A DNA stretch of 64,000 nt from Cyanocohniella sp. LLY (lineage in GTDB: Bacteria > Cyanobacteriota > Cyanobacteriia > Cyanobacteriales > Nostocaceae), in contig JAKOMP010000003.1 in NCBI GenBank assembly GCA_022241785.1, positions 46,520 through 110,519 of the forward strand, in the 5' to 3' direction. The translations under genes were made by a program, and so were the position numbers. How positions within the stretch are numbered: the first letter of the stretch is position 1; each line of letters starts with the position of its first letter. Positions 8,569 to 17,310 of this stretch are shown here, piece after piece. The notes under the pieces are model-generated. The model was not told where the DNA came from and made no database searches. It saw only the letters and a list, made by a program, of their open reading frames with translations.

Positions 8569-9396
8569 CTAAAGAATACTCCCAAACTGACAGACAACAC
8601 GAAAACCAATATAGTCGTAGTGGACATCGCGTTTGCCACTGCTGCGGTATGCGGAACGGCAGTCTACAGGAATGCTGTACCAGGAACCGCCCCGTAGTAA
8701 AGAACTTCCTTGTTTTTGATAAAGATTATTATCCTTCTTAAACCAAGGGCTGCCATCTTTTAGCGCTCCTTCATAGTTCCTGTGCCAATCATCAAGGCAC
8801 CATTCCCATACATTTCCGTGCATATCGTACAGCCCAAAGGCGTTAGCTACTCCAAAGCTTCCCACCTCTGTTGTTTCCTCAAGATATTTTCCTTTTATAC
8901 CCGCACCATAAATGTAATTAGCATGATAGTTGGCTAATTCCGATGTAATTGTTTCGCCAAAATGGAACGGGGTAGTAGTTCCGGCTCTACACGCATATTC
9001 CCATTCCGCTTCACTGGGTAGACGATATTGTCTTTTTGTATGGGAAGCAAGGCGCGAGCAAAACTCAACTGCATCGTACCAAGAAACTTTTTCTACAGGT
9101 CGTTTATCTCCTTTGAATCTCGATGGTTCAGGGTTGAGCTTCGTGTTAACCTGTGGTAGCGCTGCTACTGCTCTCCATTGTGCTTGGGTGACGAGATATT
9201 TACCCATAAAAAAAGTTGGAACTGTTACTTCGTATTGTGGGCGTTCATTATCGCGGCTTTCTTCTTCCGTTTCTGGAGCGCCCATTATAAAACTACCACC
9301 GGGAATTAGTACCATATCTAGCCCAATTCCATTGCCTAAGTCTTCTACGTAATATTTGGCTGTCTTTTGTGTTTTAGTTACAACGATATTTGGCAT
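8569..9396 (-). CDS. FGS/SUMF1-fold protein (formylglycine-synthase-like), conflict-system component
   Basis: A 275-residue protein that is almost entirely one formylglycine-synthase-like domain: MVLIPGGSFIMG, KYLVTQAQW, PVEKVSWYDAVEFCSRL, YRLPSEAEWEYACRAG, DMHGNVWEW and LRGGSW blocks are all present. Near the C-terminus active FGE enzymes carry two cysteines in SYMCHRSYC. Here the segment is SWYSIPVDC, so the first Cys is missing and oxidase activity is doubtful. Such FGS domains are common as effector or binding modules in cyanobacterial conflict systems. It is last in the minus-strand set that starts at 15350 and is a close tandem relative of the C-terminal half of 9468-11066. Confidence 0.85.
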   Translation of the reverse strand: MPNIVVTKTQKTAKYYVEDLGNGIGLDMVLIPGGSFIMGAPETEEESRDNERPQYEVTVPTFFMGKYLVTQAQWRAVAALPQVNTKLNPEPSRFKGDKRPVEKVSWYDAVEFCSRLASHTKRQYRLPSEAEWEYACRAGTTTPFHFGETITSELANYHANYIYGAGIKGKYLEETTEVGSFGVANAFGLYDMHGNVWEWCLDDWHRNYEGALKDGSPWFKKDNNLYQKQGSSLLRGGSWYSIPVDCRSAYRSSGKRDVHYDYIGFRVVCQFGSIL

Positions 9397-9467
9397 TTAA
9401 GTACCGCTCCGCTAAAGAAGAGAAAAAAGAATAAGTGTAAAGAGCAAAAGAAATAAGGTATAAAGAG

Positions 9468-11066
9468 CTACTTAAAAATCCTCCCGGCGGCACACACAAT
9501 ACGAAAACCACCATCGGCGTAGTGGTCGTCGCGGGTACCGTTGATGCGAAACGCAGAACGGCAGCTCCCAGGATTATCGATCCAAGAACCGCCCCGCAGA
9601 ACGGCTTTTTCTTGTTTTTGATAAAGGTTATCATTATTATTATCATTGAACCAGGCACTACCATCTGTTGGCGCTCCTTCATAGTTATCATGCCAATCAT
9701 CTAGACACCATTCCCGTATGTTCCCGTGAATATCACATAACCCAAAGGCGTTAGCTACTCCAAAACTGCCTACCTCTGTTGTTTCTCTCCGATATTTTCC
9801 TTTTGGTTCAGCACTATAAGTCCTATCAGCGTTGTAGTTAGCTAATTCCGATGTAATTGTTTCACCAAAGGTAAATGGGGTAGTAGTTCCGGCTCTACAA
9901 GCATATTCCCATTGGGCTTCGCTGGATAAACTGTAGGGCCTACCTGTAAATTGAGAAAGGCGCGAGCAAAATTCAACTGCATCGTACCAAGAAACTTTTT
10001 CGACAGGGCGTTTTGCACCTTTAAAATTAGATGGATCTGGATTTAGTTGTTGGTTCACTTGGGGTAACTGTGCGACAAATCGCCATTGCTCTTGAGTAAC
10101 TGGATACTTAGCTAAGAAAAAAGGCTGCACAGTAACAGTATGCTGGAGACTCTCATCGTCATAGCGTTTCGGCTCATATGGTGGCGAACCCATTTCAAAG
10201 GTTCCTCCAGGGATAGCTACCATCTCTATGAATAGTGGTGATGGTTTACCTGCTGCTTCACCTAAAAACTCAACAAAATAAAACGCTTGGTTTCGTTCTC
10301 TGTTAATTTCTCCCCCACGAGCATTAACTGTTACGGTTTCAAACTCAAAACTTCGCAACTCTTCTGCTGGCTCATTATCTAAGCTAATAGTTGCCACATC
10401 AAACTCAAAAGATTGCAACTCAACACCCGTCGCTGCGGCTATTTTTTCCTCCTCCTCATCCTGGATGGGTTCACCAGCAAATGTCTGCTGTGACCACTTT
10501 AACAACAACGGCTCAAAACCTTTTTCTGATAACAAATCAGCATAACTTTCAACTAATGCTGCCCATCTGATACGCTCTTTAGCATCTGTAGAGGCTATTA
10601 ACTTTTGCAGTTTTTGTTTAATTTCGTTAATTACTTCCTCTTTATCTGAACTCAGGTATGCCAAAGCAGTCCAGTCTGGCTGTTTACCAAAAACCAAAGC
10701 ACGGTCATTATCTTCCAACTGCAAACGACTATTAATATACTGGGACATAAAATCTGCCAGTTCCTTGAGTCGCTGTTCCCCAAACTGCTCACATAAACCA
10801 CGCAGCAAACCATCTCTGGTTTTACCTTCCATTTCATACAAGTCATAGCCTGCGGGTTGACATAACCCTGAGAGCAACACATCGGCTACTGCATACCAAG
10901 GGACATCCCGTACAAAATTTTCCCGCAGACAGTAGAGTAAATCTGAAGTCAGGGTTAGAGGGAAAGCAGCATGGTATGCCAAATACAACGCATCCATACC
11001 ATAGCGCCTTTCAAAAACCCGAATGCGGCGAGTTGTCAAATCCTCTCTAGGGGATACGTTTGCCAT
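9468..11066 (-). CDS. Helical N-terminal domain fused to FGS domain (VMAP-like)
   Basis: A 532-residue two-part protein. Residues 1-200 form a helical domain (LYLAYHAAFPLTLTSDLLYCL, VPWYAVADVLLSGLCQPAGY) that in memory recurs in cyanobacterial proteins encoded beside vWA and MoxR genes. Residues 280-530 are an FGS domain with the same blocks as its downstream neighbour, and with SWIDNPGSC in place of the two-Cys motif. An acidic linker (about 210-260) has two copies of a SFEFDVATISL/SFEFETVTVN-like unit. It follows the vWA gene by 67 bases. It is likely the vWA-MoxR-associated partner of a ternary conflict system; that role is inferred. Confidence 0.78.
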   Translation of the reverse strand: MANVSPREDLTTRRIRVFERRYGMDALYLAYHAAFPLTLTSDLLYCLRENFVRDVPWYAVADVLLSGLCQPAGYDLYEMEGKTRDGLLRGLCEQFGEQRLKELADFMSQYINSRLQLEDNDRALVFGKQPDWTALAYLSSDKEEVINEIKQKLQKLIASTDAKERIRWAALVESYADLLSEKGFEPLLLKWSQQTFAGEPIQDEEEEKIAAATGVELQSFEFDVATISLDNEPAEELRSFEFETVTVNARGGEINRERNQAFYFVEFLGEAAGKPSPLFIEMVAIPGGTFEMGSPPYEPKRYDDESLQHTVTVQPFFLAKYPVTQEQWRFVAQLPQVNQQLNPDPSNFKGAKRPVEKVSWYDAVEFCSRLSQFTGRPYSLSSEAQWEYACRAGTTTPFTFGETITSELANYNADRTYSAEPKGKYRRETTEVGSFGVANAFGLCDIHGNIREWCLDDWHDNYEGAPTDGSAWFNDNNNDNLYQKQEKAVLRGGSWIDNPGSCRSAFRINGTRDDHYADGGFRIVCAAGRIFK

Positions 11067-11110
11067 ACCTTAGGAATATGAATTAAATAACATGCAAGTC
11101 TAGTTTTTGA

Positions 11111-11181
11111 CCTCACCCCGCCTTTGACTTGCGTCAAAGTCTCCCCTCTCCTTGGTAAGGAGAGGGGTTGGGGGTGAGGTT
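11111..11181. repeat. Hairpin-forming dispersed repeat overlapping the end of the vWA gene
   Basis: CTCACCCC...CCCCTCTCCTT and AAGGAGAGGGG...GGGGTGAG form a long inverted repeat. The upstream vWA gene reads into it and its last residues (LTPNPSPYQGEG) are the translation often seen when this repeat enters a reading frame. Confidence 0.75.
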
Positions 11182-12291
11182 CTGTATTTTATTAAATCCA
11201 TATACCTTAATCATATTCTCCTGTGGATTTTCTCGCGTTGCTGTTCGTAGGCTAGCAGGTTCATAAGTCAACATCTTGCCATTGAGTATCGCATTGATTG
11301 TCCAAGCTGAGGTTTGCTCCCAGCGTTGAGGTGGTAGAGGATTCAGCCAAATTAATTGGCGAATACAAGGTGATAATGCCGTCAAAAACTTTGATATTCC
11401 CTCAATTCGTTCTTGGCTGTAAGTAGCCGTTGCCGCCCCCGCATCACTTAAAATTAAAACAACTGTGCGGTTACGATGCAGTTTTGGCAAAATATTAGTC
11501 AGGGGTTGTGCTTGAGCCGGATTTTGCCAATCATAAAGATATTCGTCGGGATAGCTGGTAAATCGATATATTTGGGCGGGAGTAATTCGAGCTTCTGCAA
11601 TGGCTTGGATAAATGGCTGAAGGGCAGGAAAAAACGGAATCATAGCCAGACTATCATCGATTAATAGCAATAGTTCAGTCTTTCGTACCCTTACCGGACG
11701 CATGACCACATCAGTAAAAATACCTTCCCGTTCAATTTGGTAAAGGGTCGCTTCCAGATCTAATTCGTAGTCTCGTCCCACCTGCTTTGTTTGTCTTAGT
11801 AAGCGCCAAGTCACCTGGACATCTGACAATTGAATGGGGAAATTGGTGGGACTAAAGTGAAAATTGTTGCTGTTTTCAAACCTGGAAGAAATTGAATTAC
11901 TTTGAATCGCAGCCGGAACTTTTACATGGGGTTGCGGAGTTGAAGAACTCATTCTTCTGGGGGGAATTTGGGGGAGATTTGATGATGGCTTTTTCTCAGG
12001 AGTTGTTTTTATTGGTTCTGAAACTGTTTCACGGGACTGCACAGGCATTTTAGCGTGATGCTGCTGAATATAGCCGTCAAAAGTGCGGTCAAAAATCTTG
12101 GCATCATAGTTAGCACAAGGTTTAACCCACAATAATCGACACACCCGTTTGATATCTTGCCATCCGCCTAAACCATAGCCTTTAACTACTGCTTTTCGTA
12201 ATAATTCATACTGTTCCAGGGTTAAAGCCATTCCCGCGTTTCGCAACTCCTGAAATAAATCTAGTAATAATGAATCAAGAGAATTACTCAT
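11134..12291 (-). CDS. SAV_2336-type N-domain plus vWA domain protein
   Basis: A 385-residue protein. Residues 1-70 (LLLDLFQELRNAGMALTLEQY, KRVCRLLWVKP) match the SAV_2336 N-terminal-related domain. A Pro/Ser-rich linker follows, and residues 195-365 look like a von Willebrand A domain. The metal-site motif is DDSLAM rather than DxSxS, with later Asp in LILSDAGAA, so the site is partly degenerate. It sits between the MoxR ATPase and the FGS proteins, as in vWA-MoxR ternary conflict systems where the vWA protein links ATPase and effector. The last 15 residues come from a dispersed repeat and are probably not functional. Confidence 0.8.
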   Translation of the reverse strand: MSNSLDSLLLDLFQELRNAGMALTLEQYELLRKAVVKGYGLGGWQDIKRVCRLLWVKPCANYDAKIFDRTFDGYIQQHHAKMPVQSRETVSEPIKTTPEKKPSSNLPQIPPRRMSSSTPQPHVKVPAAIQSNSISSRFENSNNFHFSPTNFPIQLSDVQVTWRLLRQTKQVGRDYELDLEATLYQIEREGIFTDVVMRPVRVRKTELLLLIDDSLAMIPFFPALQPFIQAIAEARITPAQIYRFTSYPDEYLYDWQNPAQAQPLTNILPKLHRNRTVVLILSDAGAATATYSQERIEGISKFLTALSPCIRQLIWLNPLPPQRWEQTSAWTINAILNGKMLTYEPASLRTATRENPQENMIKVYGFNKIQNLTPNPSPYQGEGRL

Positions 12292-12311
12292 AAGTAGATT
12301 GTTTAATTTAT

Positions 12312-12422
12312 AAATAGCCCTGGCGACTAGAAGTCGCGGCTACACAAACTAAACCCGCGGCTCGACTGACTTGTACTGAGCCTTGTCGAAGTAGCTTCGC
12401 CGAACGTCCTGCGCGGGTTAAT
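12312..12422. repeat. Dispersed repeats between vWA and MoxR genes
   Basis: Contains GGCGACTAGAAGTCGCGGCTACAC, which also resembles the repeat at the end of eboE (about 47037-47087), and ACTTGTACTGAGCCTTGTCGAAGTA, matched at about 21916-21940. No gene is seen. Confidence 0.7.
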
Positions 12423-12434
12423 ATCCTTAGTTCA

Positions 12435-13475
12435 TTAATCGCCTTTTTTGCTTCGATACAATTCCTGATCCTGTTTAGTCTTTAGGAGTGTTCCTAATAG
12501 GGGTAATTTATTGGTTAAATTATCTAAATCCTTTAATGCTTGTTCAACATTGTCTTTATTTAACAATGCAGTCAGAAATTCTATAAATTCACTCGTTCCC
12601 GGTGGTCTACTTCCCGGTACATTTTCTAGCCGTTGACGAATTGCATAAAAACGTTCTATGGCTTTTGCAATTATTTCCTGTTTCTCTGCTACCTGTTGTG
12701 CAAACCGTTTATTAATAATCTGTTGTAATTGTTCTTCACTGGGAAAATCGACAAAGAAATATAGACAGCGACGGAGGAAAGGTTCTGGTAAAGGCTTTTC
12801 TCGATTGCTAGTAATAAAAATAATTGGCTTATGTGTTGGTGTAGGAAATGATTCTCCAGTTTCTGGCACTTCAAAACGTAATTCTTCTAACTCCAGCAGT
12901 AAATCATTAGCAAAATCACTATCAGCTTTGTCAATTTCATCAATCAACAAAATGGGGCGCTGCAAATGTTCTTGTAATGCCTTACCTAATGATCCAAATT
13001 CTCGATAATTTTTCTTATCTTTTAACCGAATTTTTAAATTTTCAGTCTCGTCAATACCGAGAAATTCTTGTAATCGTTGCGGGTCAGTTCCCATTAATTG
13101 AGCATCCCGTAATCTAGCAATAGCATCATAATTGTAGAGTCCATCACGGGCGCGAGTTGTAGATTTAATATTCCAAATATAATAATCCCACCACTTTTGT
13201 TCTGGTTTTTTATTGTTCTTGTCTTGCAGATTTTTTTGCGTAAACTCATAAGCAACTGCTCCTGCTAAACGAGTTTTACCACAGCCCGGTTCTCCTTCTA
13301 AAAGTAATGGTCTTTCGAGTGCGATCGCTAAATTAACTGCCTCTATTAAATCTCCACTAGGTAGATCAGGAAAATATACTCTTTGCTTCAAGTCTTTGAC
13401 ACCTTCTTGAAGAGGTTGATACTCTCCTTTATATTCATAACTCAGTTGTTTTTGATTGTTCATTTTATTTTCCAT
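12435..13475 (-). CDS. MoxR-family AAA+ ATPase
   Basis: A 346-residue AAA+ ATPase. Walker A GEPGCGKT (about residue 61), Walker B ILLIDEIDKA (about 176), sensor 1 FITSN and arginine-finger region PFLRRC are all intact, followed by a helical lid. MoxR ATPases work as chaperone-like motors with vWA proteins; the vWA gene follows directly downstream. The start overlaps the end of the TIR gene by 16 bases, which supports translational coupling in one operon. The N-terminus has extra Met positions (Met5 is possible). Confidence 0.9.
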   Translation of the reverse strand: MENKMNNQKQLSYEYKGEYQPLQEGVKDLKQRVYFPDLPSGDLIEAVNLAIALERPLLLEGEPGCGKTRLAGAVAYEFTQKNLQDKNNKKPEQKWWDYYIWNIKSTTRARDGLYNYDAIARLRDAQLMGTDPQRLQEFLGIDETENLKIRLKDKKNYREFGSLGKALQEHLQRPILLIDEIDKADSDFANDLLLELEELRFEVPETGESFPTPTHKPIIFITSNREKPLPEPFLRRCLYFFVDFPSEEQLQQIINKRFAQQVAEKQEIIAKAIERFYAIRQRLENVPGSRPPGTSEFIEFLTALLNKDNVEQALKDLDNLTNKLPLLGTLLKTKQDQELYRSKKGD

Positions 13476-14815
13476 TCTGCATCCATTTCAGCAATACCAT
13501 TTTCAAAATTAAACACATATTGACAGATACTATCCAAGACATCTTCAGGAGCTTCTCCCCATTGGGAAACCTGATGATTTATATTGTTGTTTACTTCGTT
13601 TAGAAATGATAAGACTTCATTTTTTCGTAACCATTTTCTTACATCTTGTGTTTGAATTTTATTAAGTGTAGACAGATTAAAAATATTTTTTCCTCCTGTA
13701 AATGTATCTATATTTATTGCCTTTTCAATAACGCTTGAATTTAATTCGACGAATTTAAAGTTATTTTTTAGTGGACATATTTTATATTTGTAATTTTCTA
13801 ATTCTGCTACTAACAATACGAGAGGTAACCCTTCATCATTATTTTTGTTTGGACTTACTTTTTTAAGTAAAGAATCCCAAAAATCATAAAATTTCTCAGA
13901 TGTTTCTTTGTCTAAAGAATTTAATTTACGCATAACAATAATCACAGTTTCATTGCCACATATCTTAGATAATTCCTCAATTACAGATTCCGAAGCTAGA
14001 TTATTACTAATAGAGCTAAAAGCAGAGAAAAATTTATCTGGATGATAAAGACACTTAGCAAAATCAATGAAAAATTTTCTGCCTTTTACAGAACTTGGTA
14101 CATTATAAATTAATCTTTCAAGTAGCCAATTAAGAACATTTAAACTTGGTGCTTGAATGAAAAAGGCTACTGTATTGAGTTGAATTAATTCGTCAAAACA
14201 ATCTTGCTGCTGCTTATAGTCCAATAAGCGTAATAACTCTACAGCTTTTTGTTTGTTTATTACCGATGGTGTGGTTTGTATATCTGTGCTTTTGTTGACA
14301 CTTAATCCAGAATTATTAATACTTTGCAGAGCTTCTTCCGTCGGAACTTGTCCTGGCTTTTTACCATTCAACTGTAAATATCTCTGCGGCTTATATCCAG
14401 TTATCCCCCATCGTAGTAAATCTAATGCGTTTTCATCATGCTCAAGTGACTCGCAGAAATTTATCCATCTAATCCGTCGTAAAAATAACAGTTCTGCTGG
14501 TACTTCATTAACACCAGGTAGCAAAATAGGAATTACAGGAATCTGATGTTCAATACACTGCGATATAAATACATCCAATTCCGCCTTTTGCCACCTTCCT
14601 AAACCCTGCACGCCAAAAAATATAGCGGCAGTTTTACATAATGGAATGGCTTGTTGTATCTCATCTAGAAATGAGCATCCTGGGCGGATGTTTTCTTCAT
14701 CTAACCATGTTGTTAAACCAAATTTTTTTAGTGCTTCAGCAATTAGCCTAACTTGAGGTTTGTCCACACTATTGTGAGCTAGAAAAACATGAAATTGAGG
14801 TTGAATATCGGTCAT
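13460..14815 (-). CDS. TIR-domain protein with iSTAND-like C-terminal region
   Basis: A 451-residue protein. Residues 1-140 form a TIR domain of the bacterial type: FHVFLAHNSVDKPQV, TTWLDEENIRPG and the candidate catalytic Glu in GRWQKAELD. Bacterial TIR domains often cleave NAD or make NAD-derived signals in immunity. The C-terminal part (about 190-430) starts with LLDYKQQQDCFDEL, AFFIQAPSLNVLNWLLERLI, resembling inactive-STAND (iSTAND) modules of conflict systems. The start at 14815 (track Met13) is preferred because AGGAGAAG lies eight bases before it. It lies 16 bases after the unknown gene and overlaps the MoxR gene. It is the likely effector of the system. Confidence 0.82.
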   Translation of the reverse strand: MTDIQPQFHVFLAHNSVDKPQVRLIAEALKKFGLTTWLDEENIRPGCSFLDEIQQAIPLCKTAAIFFGVQGLGRWQKAELDVFISQCIEHQIPVIPILLPGVNEVPAELLFLRRIRWINFCESLEHDENALDLLRWGITGYKPQRYLQLNGKKPGQVPTEEALQSINNSGLSVNKSTDIQTTPSVINKQKAVELLRLLDYKQQQDCFDELIQLNTVAFFIQAPSLNVLNWLLERLIYNVPSSVKGRKFFIDFAKCLYHPDKFFSAFSSISNNLASESVIEELSKICGNETVIIVMRKLNSLDKETSEKFYDFWDSLLKKVSPNKNNDEGLPLVLLVAELENYKYKICPLKNNFKFVELNSSVIEKAINIDTFTGGKNIFNLSTLNKIQTQDVRKWLRKNEVLSFLNEVNNNINHQVSQWGEAPEDVLDSICQYVFNFENGIAEMDAEWKIK

Positions 14816-14831
14816 TAAAACACTTCTCCTG

Positions 14832-15350
14832 TTATTCCTTGACCCCAGCAATTACAGCTAACGCATTTGCATACTTCTCCAAATCCTTCCTCAAGGATTC
14901 CAGTTCTGCTCGCAGTTGTGGTTCCTCAGACCAATTACGCTCATGCTCCTGGGGACTGATGTGAGGGGGTCGTTGAGCTTCCCATGTTTGCAATAGTGGA
15001 TGCCATTTAGACATAAAAGGACGCAAGCCATTATTCAAAACTGCGATCGCAATTCCTCCCACGGAATCATGAGTAGCTCCGACATCCGGCCCACCTTCTT
15101 TGAGAACTTGCCGAGTTACAGGAAACAAATTATACAACGATGACAAAGCTTCTCGCAGCAGTCCATTATCAGTTGCTAAAGGCTGAACAGCAATACGGGT
15201 TACAAGTTCAACATAAAGTGACCAAGCGGCTTTCCGTTCTGTTGGATCTGCTTCCCATTCCACAGAACCAATGCCGAAGGGCAGGCTGAAAGACACTTTT
15301 TTGATTTTCGCAGGGTCGGATTTAGGCATAAATTTAAAAATTCTCAACAT
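14832..15350 (-). CDS. Conserved-looking protein of unknown function, first gene of conflict-type operon
   Basis: A 172-residue soluble protein that I cannot assign. It has a SFSLPFGIGSVEWEADPTE block, a helical middle (AWSLYVELVTRIAVQPL, LREALSSLYNLFPVTRQVL) and a charged coiled-coil-like end (PQLRAELESLRKDLEKYANAL). It lies 16 bases before the TIR gene and leads the six-gene minus-strand set, so it is probably a component of it. The track begins at a GTG (15371); I prefer the ATG at 15350, giving MLRIFKF, but no strong ribosome-binding site separates the options. Confidence 0.65.
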   Translation of the reverse strand: MLRIFKFMPKSDPAKIKKVSFSLPFGIGSVEWEADPTERKAAWSLYVELVTRIAVQPLATDNGLLREALSSLYNLFPVTRQVLKEGGPDVGATHDSVGGIAIAVLNNGLRPFMSKWHPLLQTWEAQRPPHISPQEHERNWSEEPQLRAELESLRKDLEKYANALAVIAGVKE

Positions 15351-15527
15351 ATTTGGAAATATTAGCACCACAAGTCATCTGTAATACTAATGTGCGTCAC
15401 AGTTAGTCTAAGTAGAGTTTTGATAAAAAGCTAAATCAGGGTAATACCACCAGAAGCGATCGCCAAGCCCATCGCTGGGGTAATATCTGGTAAAATCCTT
15501 TGTGCTAATTCCCGATTCAAAATTAAT

Positions 15528-16202
15528 ATGACAAGTGCATCTTACATTTTTCTAGCTGGGGCAAGTCGCGGCGTTGGTCGAGAAATTGCCAACTATTTAA
15601 CAGCACAAAATCTCCCAACTAAAGCACTCCTGAGAAATAAGTCTGCTGTTGCTGAATTACAAGCCATAGGTATTCATACCGTGATGGGAGATGCTTTAAA
15701 TATCAACGATGTAGAACAGGCAATCCTCACCGATGAGCCTATCCACACAGTTATTAGTACCATTGGCGGTTTACCCTCAGAAGGTGAAAGGGCTGATTAC
15801 TTAGGTAACAAAAATCTCATTGATGCCGCAGTCAAAGCCAAAGTACAAAGGTTTATTTTAGTTTCTTCCATTGGTACAGGTAATAGTGCTGGTGCTTTAC
15901 CGCCTCAAGCCTTAGCAACACTGGGGCCTGTGTTAGTTGAAAAAGACAAAGCCGAACAACACTTAATTGCTAGTGGACTCACCTACACCATCATTCGTCC
16001 CGGCGGATTAAAATCGGAACCAGCAACAGGCAATGGTATTTTAACTGAAGACCCGCGGATTGTTGGCAGTATTCACCGTCCAGATGTCGCCCAATTAGTT
16101 TGTAAATGTCTCAATTCTCAGCATTCTCATAATAAAACCTTGTCCGCCGTAGACAAAAATATGTTGGCTGGGCAACCAGAGTTTGTAGAATTTACTTTCT
16201 AA
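15528..16202 (+). CDS. NAD(P)-binding NmrA/SDR-like protein
   Basis: A 224-residue Rossmann protein with the nucleotide motif FLAGASRGVGREIA at the N-terminus, RFILVSSIGTG in the middle and a YTIIRPGGL segment. This is the atypical short-chain dehydrogenase/NmrA-like class, which binds NADPH and often acts as a reductase or redox sensor. There is no classical catalytic YxxxK. The substrate is unknown. It stands alone, divergent from the conflict operon. Confidence 0.85.
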   Translation: MTSASYIFLAGASRGVGREIANYLTAQNLPTKALLRNKSAVAELQAIGIHTVMGDALNINDVEQAILTDEPIHTVISTIGGLPSEGERADYLGNKNLIDAAVKAKVQRFILVSSIGTGNSAGALPPQALATLGPVLVEKDKAEQHLIASGLTYTIIRPGGLKSEPATGNGILTEDPRIVGSIHRPDVAQLVCKCLNSQHSHNKTLSAVDKNMLAGQPEFVEFTF

Positions 16203-16484
16203 ATCCCCCTTAGGGACTTCCAGAAATTAAATTATGCCAATTTTGATAACGAAGACCATAAGCAGATTCTTTCTCCCCCTGCTTCAAAAGCGATGGAACA
16301 TTTTTTTATTTGTCAGTCCCTTATAAAGGCTAGCGTGTACACACAAATGAGATAATTTATGTTCTGGTGTTCCCTATGCTCGCCCATATTTGAGTAAATT
16401 TCTTAATTTCCAGATTGCAGCGATCGCACCAGAAACTGAGCAGCATTCTGAAGTATGGTGATTTTGAGGCATTAGTCAAAAATC
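16203..16484. other. Intergenic region, no feature seen
   Basis: About 280 bases with no supported gene. One GCGATCGC-type site near 16419 is the only notable element. Confidence 0.4.
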
Positions 16485-17258
16485 ATGTGTCAATTGCTAG
16501 GAATGAACTGCAATGTTCCCACGGATATTTGCTTTTCTTTTGAAGGGTTTTGTGCTAGAGGTGGACAAACTGATCACCATCGTGATGGTTGGGGTATAGC
16601 TTTCTTTGAAGGTAAAGGCTGTCGAATTTTTTTAGATGCCAAACCTTCCATTGATTCTGCGGTGGCGGATTTGGTAAGACGCTATCCCATCCACTCTACC
16701 CATGTGATTGCCCATATTCGCAAAGCCACCCAAGGTGAAATTGGTTTACATAACTGTCATCCCTTTCAAAGGGAACTGTGGGGGAGGTATTGGGTGTTTG
16801 CCCACAACGGCAATTTACCAGATTTTGCACCGCCAAACAGGGGATTTTTTCAACCCGTGGGCAATACCGATAGTGAAAAAGCCTTTTGTATGATTCTCGA
16901 AACCTTACGAGAACACTTTCCTGATGGCCAGCCTCCCCTCAATGAATTGTATTATTTATTACGTAATATTTCCCAAGAATTAAATTCACTAGGTATTTTT
17001 AATTACCTGCTATCAGATGGAGAACACTTCTTTGCCCATTGCTCCACCAACCTCTGCTACATTGTCCGTCAGGCACCTTTTGCAGCGGCCCACTTGATTG
17101 ACCAAGACATGACCGTAGATTTTAGCGAGTTGACAACCCCAAGCGATCGCGTCGCCGTAATTGCCACTACTCCCCTTACCGACAACGAAGTTTGGACACA
17201 AATTCCACCAGGAGAACTGCTAGTATTTCAGGACGGGTTACCATTGAAATTTAAGTAG
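16485..17258 (+). CDS. Class II glutamine amidotransferase (YafJ-like)
   Basis: A 257-residue N-terminal-nucleophile amidotransferase. Met is followed by the nucleophile Cys2 (MCQLLGMN), with HRDGWGIAFF, HIRKATQGE, HNCHPFQRELWG and FAHNGNL blocks typical of GATase II domains. No synthase domain is attached, as in the YafJ family. Such proteins release ammonia from glutamine or act as gamma-glutamyl hydrolases, but the acceptor is unknown. The next gene starts 52 bases downstream on the same strand, so they may be co-transcribed. Confidence 0.9.
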   Translation: MCQLLGMNCNVPTDICFSFEGFCARGGQTDHHRDGWGIAFFEGKGCRIFLDAKPSIDSAVADLVRRYPIHSTHVIAHIRKATQGEIGLHNCHPFQRELWGRYWVFAHNGNLPDFAPPNRGFFQPVGNTDSEKAFCMILETLREHFPDGQPPLNELYYLLRNISQELNSLGIFNYLLSDGEHFFAHCSTNLCYIVRQAPFAAAHLIDQDMTVDFSELTTPSDRVAVIATTPLTDNEVWTQIPPGELLVFQDGLPLKFK

Positions 17259-17310
17259 ACATTGGGAATTGGGCACGAGGAACTAAAAATTACGAGGGTG
17301 AAAAAAGTTT

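Noticed and set aside
8930-9352. Plus-strand ORF opposite the FGS gene
   Set aside because: Shadow of the minus-strand FGS gene, whose protein blocks are clear.
15405-15527. Minus-strand tail reading LPDITPAMGLAIASGGITLI then stop
   Set aside because: It looks protein-like and could be the end of a lost gene, but only about 30 codons are open, it overlaps the start of the NmrA-like gene and I cannot name a family.
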